64,000 nucleotides of DNA from Setaria digitata (taxonomy: Eukaryota > Nematoda > Chromadorea > Rhabditida > Setariidae). A program made the position numbers and the translations under genes. Within the stretch, counting starts at the first letter, position 1; each line of letters starts with the position of its first letter. The stretch spans positions 868,001-932,000 of the forward strand of contig RCAB01000002.1 of assembly GCA_003640385.1 (NCBI GenBank). The letters run 5' to 3'. Positions 55,051 through 64,000 of this stretch are shown piece after piece. The notes under the pieces are model-generated. The model did no database searches, was not told where the DNA came from, and worked only from the letters and a program-made list of their open reading frames with translations.

Positions 55051-58000
55051 TCAATGAGTAATAGCTGGATTTTGCAAATTGCTCAAAAACTGCAATGCTT
55101 GTGCTTGTGGGAATTGATTGAGAACGCTGGCAGCTGTAAGAGACTGATTAAGAGCTTGATGGGCTGCTAGACCCAATGATCCGGATATCAATGTATTTTG
55201 GGTGAACTGATGGTGTTCTGGAGCTAATGACGTTGGTAAAAATAGATCCTGACTAAGCCTCCCTCCTGCTCCTGATTTTCCTACTACAGGACTGAATGGA
55301 TGTTGTTCTGAAGGAACGACTGCTGCCGTATCTGATGCAGCAGGAAGATTATTGGTAACTTGCACAGTTGGTCTCTCGATGTTGACTTTTAACAAATCAT
55401 TGTTTAGTGAATTTTGTTGCTGTTGCTTTTGATGGTGCTGGTGGTTGTGATGATGATGGACAAATGACAAAGAGTCAGTCCCTGGCGAGCTTTTTGTTGA
55501 CATCGTTTTTTCAAGAATGTTAGGAGCATTAGTTGAATTGATATTGCTACCGTGATGTCGTAAGCTCAGCTGTGTCTGTGCCGCCTCTGCCTCAGCTCGA
55601 GCTTTCATTGCATGCGATTTCATATGAGCATTCAAACTTTTCACCTAGGAAAATAAAAAATTCTTTTATGGAATTCAAGCAAAACAGCCCATACATCATA
55701 ACTGCAGCAATATTTCAGCAAGATTTACCATAATAATGTCTAACAAATCTTAGAAAGTTGTAACTAGCCAATGGATCCAAAACGGATACGATATTTTATG
55801 TAAATAAGAATTTACCTTCTCAAAGTATTTTTCACAAAGACGACAGTGAAAGAAACCATCGGCTGCTGGTTGAGCACCTTTTTTAGCTGGCGTACGATGC
55901 AACTGCAAAAAAAAAAAAAGAAAAAAAAAAGAAAAAAACAGGGGGAATAGATAATTAGATTTGCAAAACTCATCGAAGATTCTACTATTCATGTCTTTTT
56001 AACATATAAAAGTCATGCCTCTGTATGGTCTACATTATTAGAACTTGGTGTCGTAGTTCTCAAGAAAATAAATTCACGCAACAGATGTTAATAGAGGACA
56101 AGAGAGCAAAAAGATGTTGAGATATTATGATACCTGAGTCAAAGATCGAGATGCACCATCAGTTCCTGCAACCAATGATGGAGGGAAGCTGGAATGCGGC
56201 AATTCTGCAAATCTTGTTGCTGAGTACTGCTGCAATGGTGAACAACTTGTGTTTGTATCCGAATGTACACTTTTTATCTTACTGAAATCAAACAAAAATT
56301 TGAAATCATTTTAAGGTGGTGAAAAAACAAAAGCTTGAGATTTGATATGATGCATTTTCCAATATTGATCAAACTGAGCAATCAACGATTATCTACCAGT
56401 TAAAAACATTAGAAAACATCATGAAGTCGGTATTTTCTCACCTTTAAACTTACAGAGTAATCAGTAAATAAGTACTAAATTTCCATCGAGAATACGAGCA
56501 TTATGGGAAAAAATTTGTGAAAAAAAATCTTGAAAAGTTGCCTGTGAAAAATTAACAAGAAAAGGATTTACACGGCATCGTGAGAAGACTCAGATAAATC
56601 ACTTCCATCTTCTGACCCCGATAATTCACCTTTTTCAGTGGGTCGAGTGTTCGATCTTAGATTATAACTTTCCACCAAATCAAGCTAAAGAAATTATATG
56701 AAAAAAAAACTTTGAATTAAATAACGGAAATGTGAAAGAAACATAATATTTCGGTGCATCTGTAAATCTCAATTTAGCAAACTCTATAAAGAAATAATAT
56801 TGATGCTGAAGTAAACAACCTGTTGCTGCATTTCTAGCAACTGACGTTTACGCCGCAAATTCCTTAATTTTCTGTAGTCATCCGGACATGCTTTCTTCCA
56901 CAAGTAATAGAATTCTACGCACTGCTTCACCGTTTTGTTACCCAACTGCAATACAGAAAAAATAGACAGATAATACCCAGAAATGATCTATGGAAAAAAA
57001 AGAAACTTTGTGGATGTGTGATATGAATTTTGCGAAAATGCATGACAGTCCTCGCTTTTGTTATTGCTTGATGAATAGAGCACTACCGACTTCGAACCGG
57101 CAACATTTCCACATGTTTTCACTTTTTTTTAAACACGCTTTTGAAGCGTGTATAAGGAAATTTCGTTATATTATGTGTTAATTATGGCAGTCGTAGTTTG
57201 TAACTATTTGGGTGCTTTGCGAATACAATTTGATAGTTAAAGAAAACGAACATCTATTGCTACTTGATGAAAATCCTTCTCGCCTTTGTAAATAGCATCT
57301 TGGAAGAAACTAATTTCTTCAGGTGTCCAAGAACATGTGTCAGTGTACAGCGAATTGTAAATGATTGGATACTGACTCCAATCTAATGTGTCCGATCGCA
57401 TTAAATCCAAAACAGCTTCTTGAATGTTCCCCTGAAGAAGTATGCATGAGGCAACCTTGATACTTAAAAGGAAAAATTTAATAACATAATGAAGTCTCCA
57501 CTTAAAATTTTGAGAGAAAAGAATGTGTAAACATCTAAATTAAATGGAATTTGTTTTGTTTCAAACATACGGAAAGTTTTATGTAATTCACATGTCCAAG
57601 ATAAGGAAAGTTTTATGTAATCTACATATCTAAACCTTATTTTCCATCAACAAATGTAGTGCTAATTCTCTGTTTCTGCCCGGTCGTGGTACTGCTTTAC
57701 TATAAGCCAGAAGTTCATATGCTTCGACTGCAAATAATCTTTTTTCATTACAAAGACAAAAAAACGCTTGCTAATAAAACTTCCTTTTCACTTGGCTGCA
57801 AAAGCATCAACATTTATGTACTAAAAAAACTACGTGGCGAATTTATTTTTCCGCATGTAAGCGGCAAAGTGGATTTGAAATATACAATTATTTAGTTGCA
57901 AACTACAACCTTCTTACTTTACAATAGCAGATTTTCAAACAAATCATAAATCACCAGCAGAATCGTCGAGATGATCAATGACATTACAGTCGAAAACAGC

Positions 58001-61000
58001 ATCATCGCGATCTGGTATTGCATCAAGTTCTTCATTACTTATTGCTCTATCAGCCCATTTTTTCACCTTTACTTGATAATCACGTCCACAGTTGATATGT
58101 CTGTCGATAATAAAACTATTAAAATTAATGTTTTTAAGGTGAGGTTAAATTTTAAATCATAAACCATGCAGAACCTTGAAATAACCTTGAATAGCTTAAC
58201 AATAATCCAAATGATTTGAAGGAGCTAATAACTTACGGTACAGCATCCGATTCTGGAGGAATACAAAGTTCTTCACCAAAATCTGAACACGACGAAACCT
58301 TTCTTAGACCTTCACCATCTAATGAAGCAGACAGTTTTCTGAAAGCATTTCCTAATGTAACCAAACAATATTACCAAGGTCGATCAGATACGCTCCAATG
58401 ATTCCACTTACGGTGATAGCAAATAAAGTTGCAAAGTGGTAGTAGTTCTATTGGGTAAGCAATTGTAAACGCCAAATGAAGCAAATTTCTCATAAAATTT
58501 GCAGCTGAATGAAGCCAAAATCGTTGGCATTTTCTCAATCTTCTAAAACTGATCACATGACTCAGTAGTTAGGAAATCATTTGGATTTCTGCTGATTTCC
58601 TTCATTCTTTTGTATTTCCAATCCATACTTGCAGCACACGATTTTTGAATAGACCAAAAATCGAATGCAAAATGAATCTTAATTTAAATTAACTTTCTTA
58701 TGGCATAATTTATAAAATAAAAAATTAAAATTAAACTGATATTTACCTAGGGGAGGGTAAATCTCCGCTGGGAGGTATACCCGATGAAGTAGAACTGTTC
58801 CAGGAGATATCTGATTCTTTTCTTAGGGCTTCCAAGCGCAGTAATTTGGCCTGAAAGAGCCTGGTGGAAGAAAGACGTACATGGAAATGCGTAAAGAAAA
58901 ATTAATTGGAATGATGACATTCTTGAGAGATTCATTAATCTGAATAAAAGGAACAGGCAAGGCTTTGAGTTTTACAAACCGGCAACATAATGACATTACA
59001 TGTTAAATTTCCGTTCACGGAGAAAAAAGCTGAGCATACGTCGAAGAACTGGGACGAATAGCATAATCCGTTCTTCCGCGTCGGCGTGCCTATCTGTTGC
59101 TGTTGCCCATCTCCGGAAGTTTCCTTCACTGTTTGCAATGTTGACATAAAGGAGCGTCGGAAACGTTTCTCAACCGGCTCCTCGTCTGTTTCACTTTCGC
59201 GCCGGCTCTCCCTAGCTATAAATCGAATAATATTACTATTCCGCTTAAGGTTTGAACTATTCAACTTCATTTTTTCAAACAGTTGGAACTTCAAGCTTGA
59301 GGAGAGGAATGACCCTAAGCCAAATTTATTAGAAGTGTTAAATGTCCCAGCTTACTATTATTGTTCAGTGTACCCAGGTTTTCAAAAGAATGCAGTCACT
59401 GTTCTGTTCAAGAAAGTGTCAATGACTTTCCCTGAGGAAGGGAGGCCAAGAATTCCTTCAGTCTTGAACATCAGCAGGAAAAATCGCTGTAGAAGAGAAA
59501 CTTCTGCTTCTAAGTTACTCTTCTCTTTTCTCTTTTCGATCGATATTACCAATCCCCATCACTTAAACTCACTTAAATATGAATTTAGACTCACTGCACT
59601 TTGGCTCTGTATAAATTTGAAAAAAAAAAAAAAAAATCCAGCTATTTGAAATAATCGTTATGATCTCCGAAAAATAATGGTTAAAATGTGACAATAAAAG
59701 GAAATAATTTTCAGAACACTTATTCTGTCAGTAATTTACAATAAATCTAATAATTGAATTGAGTATGAGATGTTTTGAAATTCTTACCCCTACTTTCCGC
59801 TTCTTCACAATTGTTTCCTTCTGATGACTGTGCTATGTTCACCTGCAAACAATAGTGTCAAACTGACGCACACATTTCAAGTTTCAAAACGATTTTAGTT
59901 GTAGAGGAAAGAAAGGACAGAACTAATGAGATGTAGCTAGCATTTGTTAGTTCGTTATTCGTACAGTTTGCATGCAAGTAGGGAAGGAAAACATTAACAA
60001 TATGAGAGAAGGACAAGCAAGCAGTACCTTCGATGGAGGAGTCTGTGAAATTTTCCAAAACAGACCCGAGCCTCGCCTCATAGGACTTAACATAGGCGGT
60101 GGAGTATAAGGTACGAAGTATTTCAAATTTGGGAGAGGTTCGAAAAATCGCGGCGATCGAAGTTGCGATGCAAACTGTTTCAGGGACATTGTTGCAGCTG
60201 CAAATGTGCTACCGGAACCACTACCACTGAGATCATGTGGGCCTCCAAACGTTGTCACACTAACCGAACGACCTTTCGCTAATGTTTTTTCATTTCTTGT
60301 CCTGCAATTCTTAAGATTAAAGTAGAAAATTTGTGAATATCTAAGATACAGCTAAATTTTTGGAGAGAAAAAAAAAAAGTATGAAATGTTTCAAAGTCTA
60401 GGGGCTATTCGGTTTCTAATCACTTTAATTGCAGGAATTATTTTAATGATGGCTCTTCCGCTAATGTCTTACCTGCTGCTCTAAGCATATTTCTGACAAT
60501 CACTTAGTCGATAACGCTGTTGGAATTTGTCATAAGTATTTTACCAAAAATGTTAGACCGATACATCTCATCCTTCTCTACAACTGAGAGAAATATTGAT
60601 TATTCTCAGAAACCTTGAACAGATGACGGGTATTTAAAGAAAATGTTAATTAAAACAGTTACTATTACATACAATCTTGGACTGACGCAGTAGAGAGTAA
60701 GAATAGAGCGGAAAAAAGAGTGAGAAGTTTAAATGAACTGTCCTTAAAATCAGTCGATATGCGTGTGGATCTTAATGATGATTTTGTATCTTCTTAAGAA
60801 TATCAGTGAATATTCCTACCAATCTGTCAGAAAATATCTAAAAGAACTGTAACTTTTAGACTTAGGCCAGTAACAAAAAGAAGTTTATACTTACTCATGT
60901 GCTACTCTCCTCGAACCGATTGATGCTTTATGATCAGAAACTGCCATAAGCTGACACACATTTTCCGGTTTTCCCTTATTCCTACGACTCATTTGATTCG

Positions 61001-63446
61001 GACAAACAGCACAGGAATCACCACCACTGTTAATTTTAGACGTTGTCATTGGCCTCAGTCCTGTTCCAGAATTATAACACATTGCGATGACCGCACCATC
61101 ACTCAACGCCATTCTAACATTTTTAAATTTAGTTTTTTATTTTTTTCGATTAACAATAAGTCTCAAATTCTAGTTCAAAAAATATCGAAAATCTTTGACT
61201 GAAGCACTTGTCGAATGATAACTTTTCTTTATTTTTTTTCTTCCTATCTAAATGCTTAAAAGAAAAGAATGAAAAAGGAAGAAGATAAGTAATTTATCAA
61301 TGATATCATATTATCACTTTTTGTGGAATTTCTTTGCAACGAACCATAATACATAAGTCAGTGAATTGGATTTCATCAATTAATAATACCAAACCTAATA
61401 ACTTGGCACTAGGAGTTGCTTATAAAAGTGCAGAATAACTTCAATGACTTTTCCTTGAAGCTATTTAAAAGTTTTTAATTTTTTACAAATAAATAATGAA
61501 CGGATGGTACCTATGTCGCAACGATTCTGTATGCTCTCGTGGCATTTTTTTGGTACAGTCGGCATATGTTGTGGCAACTATTTCTGAAACATCAATCTCC
61601 AATGGTCCTAATATCTGTCCATCATTCTGTTTTACCATATCCTGGAACGAAGACAATATTTGGTTTTCCAAAAAAAGGACTTAATTTTTAATTTCAATAC
61701 CAATCATTTTAAAACCACATGAAAATTTTTAAACTGTCTAAAAAAGATTCTGTTCTAGATACTAGGAATCAAGAATAACACAGCAAATTGACTTTTTCTT
61801 AATTTCTTAACCACTAATTTATTTGATTTCGAAACAGCTTTGAAATAAACCTAAAATGAAAAACTGTTTGGCAAACAAATGAAATCTTTTTAGCGGCTAT
61901 GGAAACAATAAACTCCTCGAATTAGTGTGGTGCGACTTCTACTTGAAGGAATTTTCAAAAACCGCATGAAATTCAAGAAAAAAAACTGTCATGAAATTGA
62001 TGAATAACTGCAATGCACTTTGAAGTGTTTTTCTGACAACTGTGCGCTAGGAATATTTTTGAAAAAAAAAAGGCCGTCAACTAATGCAAATATCTTCGCG
62101 CAAAAACCAACAAAACAAGTTTTTCACCATAAATTTCATAAAGAAGAACTATGAGACCAATGTTCTTCATACATATCTCTCCGCAAAACTTTCTCTCGAT
62201 CAGTTCCCTAGCTTTCTCCCATTTTGACTTTATCAATTGCCACCATTCCTAAAGCAATCGAGGGAAAAGAATCTCGAGCTTCTGTGCAGGTGCATAAATA
62301 ACTCAAAGCAGAGATTTCTATAGTTTTTTTTAGTTTGTTTTAACACACCTGCCTATTATCTTGAAATTTAATGTGTTTATCTGTCAACCATTTCAAACGA
62401 TCCAATTCAAACTGAACGTAGAATATGTGAAATATATTTCAAAAATCATTGAAAAGGACTTTTAGAAAGAGAAAAATTATTAAAAAGTAACTCTTGTAAA
62501 TATCATCAAAAATTACACGATTAATTCTTATCATTCTCTTAATAACCGGATAAATTGATGATGTTTTGCTATCGTATCAAAATACTAAACGATTATTCTA
62601 AACTATAGAATAACTGTAAGAAAGATAACAGGTAACTGTATTAATCTAATGATTCTTTTCATAAAATCATCTGTGCCATTACTATGCTATTATAGGATAC
62701 CAAGACACTGATGTCTATTTAGCTTCATTAATTTTGAAGTGTTTCTCACATATTCAAAAGAAAACATCTACCATGAATCTTAAATGCAAAGTGTCTGAGT
62801 GGATGTACAAATCTCAAAAAGAAATTTCCAACTGCTTGCTGCGTACATTAATAAAATATGCTGAATTTCGAGAGTTCTCAGCAGAAGTGCTACGGATGGA
62901 AATATCCAAAAAGTCTGCACCCTCACTTACTAAACTGTTTGGATCACTTTCTCTTCTAGCCACTTATTCAGTAAGTACATTACAGTTTTCTCGCAAACAT
63001 TCTCCATGGAATCTGACTCTAACATTTTAATTTTAGAAAGATAGTTTGCCTCGAAATTCTATACAGGAAATATAATGAGAACTTGAGAGAACAAAAAGGG
63101 ATGTGCACTTAGCTTTTATCACCTTACAGTCTGCTCAAAGTGTTCATTGTAACAGCTAAAGCGATCAGTCAAATAACTTACCGAAACAGCACTTGACGGT
63201 CCTGGCTCGAATGTTTCTCTAAGCTCGCCATAAGACATTTGACAAGTACGAAGTCTGGACTCGATATCACAGTTATAAATATCGTCGTAAGTTTGTTGAG
63301 TTGTCTGCAAATGGTATCGCTTACTTGTACACCCCCTCAAGAACCATGAAAAGTTTCGCAAGAGAAGTGGAAATTCTTTCCGACTTTCTACATTGTACCT
63401 TTTGAGGAGATGTACCAGATCTCCTCCATTTAAAGGTTTCAAAATG
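55051..63446 (-). CDS. saeg-1: ELM2-SANT-C2H2 corepressor scaffold (MIDEAS/TRERF1/ZNF541, SAEG-1-like), 5' end open
   Basis: Exons join in frame: 63399-63446, 63182-63304, 61511-61641, 60895-61113, 60028-60301, 59788-59842, 59040-59215, 58747-58850, 58237-58338, 57955-58100, 57636-57727, 57264-57431, 56820-56945, 56572-56684, 56134-56281, 55816-55902, 55051-55644 (about 901 aa from the first recognised exon). ELM2 begins at HINCGRDYQ (about 411). SANT follows with SWTPEEISFFQ and LGNKTVKQCVEFYYLWKK (about 525-565), then a coiled, basic, Q-rich helix. A C2H2 finger (C695, C698, H711, H715: CRLC...HMKSH) is split by an intron after FEK. The tail is His/Gln-rich. Proteins of this type bind HDAC1/2 through ELM2-SANT and, with DNTTIP1, form the MiDAC deacetylase complex. 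In C. elegans SAEG-1 acts with SAEG-2 and the kinase EGL-4. I found no initiator ATG, so the first exon may be upstream or outside the window. Confidence 0.9.
57571..57634. repeat. Imperfect 34-bp tandem duplication
   Basis: Two copies start with the same 17 nt (GGAAAGTTTTATGTAAT at 57571 and 57605) and then diverge. The second copy runs up to the donor side of the 57636-57727 exon. Confidence 0.8.
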
Positions 63447-64000
63447 CTGAAGGGAAGAGAGAACAGGAGACGTATGCTTCGGTCTCCGAATTTCGAGGTG
63501 CTTTTCTGGAGTGAGATCCCTGGCAAGGTGCAGTTACGTCTACTCTGCAGAAGAAAAAAGTTTGCCAAGTAAGAAAGGAGGAAAGGAAAGGTACGGCTGC
63601 TGTCTCTCTGCAAAGTACTCTGGAATGAGCAGTGAAGTAGCAGCCAGTCAGTCAGAAATATTGTCAAATGAGCAACAAGAAAAATAAAAGTGCTCATTTT
63701 TGCTGTAAACGATTTTTATTAATGTCGGTGACCAAAGATCGATCAGGACAATGTTCGGCTTGTTGTTAGCTTGCCGTTCATTTCATCCGCATTTAAACTA
63801 TTTCAATTTAAAGCTTAGAACTTGTGATCACTTCCACTGCCTTATCAGGATTCCTTCCGGACTTCCTGACACTGCTTTCAGTGGAAAGTAAAAGTTCTCT
63901 GGAAATGAACTGTTCCACGAAAAAAGAAATCTAGGAAAGGAAAAAAAGAAGCCGGAGAAATAATCATCAGAACAATGCAAAGAAAATATCAGTAGTATGC
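63447..64000. other. Upstream region of the SAEG-1-like gene
   Basis: Minus-strand open frames cover parts of 63450-63697, but none joins cleanly to the exon at 63399-63446. An acceptor-like CTTCTGCAG lies near 63545. The stretch may contain 5' UTR, an unrecognised first exon or promoter. Confidence 0.4.

Noticed and set aside
57060..57140. tRNA B-box-like GGTTCGAAG on the minus strand
   Set aside because: The T-stem does not pair properly and no A-box, anticodon arm or acceptor stem can be drawn.
62847..62955. Minus-strand open segment with coding-like acidic/Ser composition and splice-like ends inside a SAEG-1-like intron
   Set aside because: Its length (109 nt) is not a multiple of three while both flanking exons meet in phase 0, so including it would break the frame.
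62734..63030. 98-codon plus-strand ORF inside the SAEG-1-like intron
   Set aside because: No recognisable family and no supporting splice or promoter context; compatible with chance.

Overview
The window reads as nuclear DNA of a parasitic-type nematode. It is AT-rich with long homopolymer runs. Introns are mostly 50-1500 bp with TTTTCAG/TTTTTAG acceptors, and T-rich acceptor-like sites sit just upstream of several start codons, as expected for spliced-leader trans-splicing. Intron density, base composition and the gene set suit a filarial/spirurid nematode, but I cannot name the species from sequence alone. No prokaryotic features, complete transposon or CRISPR array was seen.

Layout, left to right. 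(1) 1-7549, minus: a large secreted protein of right-handed beta-helix modules followed by an EGF-like domain, running off the left edge. It resembles the ectodomain of insect Bark beetle/Anakonda. (2) 7550-12.8k: no gene seen. (3) 13026-18409, minus: a complete 13-exon BTBD7-family gene (two BTB domains, BACK-like region, about 720 aa). (4) 18.4-29.2k: a 10.8 kb gene-free stretch between divergent genes, with a 39-bp palindrome. (5) 29237-36653, plus: a complete 13-exon ELL elongation-factor gene (about 611 aa, ELL domain plus occludin-homology C-terminus) with one probable GC-AG intron. (6) 36.7-42.65k: gene-free, with a striking 30-bp-arm inverted repeat. (7) 42698-46047, plus: complete 7-exon rab-1 (205 aa). 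(8) 48393-52195, plus: a secreted protein with two von Willebrand A domains (about 492 aa). (9) 52.2-55.05k: gene-free, with two adjacent hairpins. (10) 55051 to at least 63446, minus: an ELM2-SANT-C2H2 corepressor scaffold of the MIDEAS/TRERF1/ZNF541 (C. elegans SAEG-1) family.

I reconstructed exons by hand from splice consensus and reading-frame continuity. The BTBD7, ELL, rab-1 and VWA models close in frame from ATG to stop, and the SAEG-1-like model closes from its first recognised exon to the stop. The beta-helix gene has several unresolved junctions. The genes share no pathway. They are an ordinary mix of housekeeping (Rab1, ELL), chromatin (SAEG-1-like), signalling/adaptor (BTBD7) and extracellular (beta-helix, VWA) functions. 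I found no convincing novel multi-gene system. The best leads are the two palindromic/hairpin elements, the GC-AG intron and the beta-helix protein.
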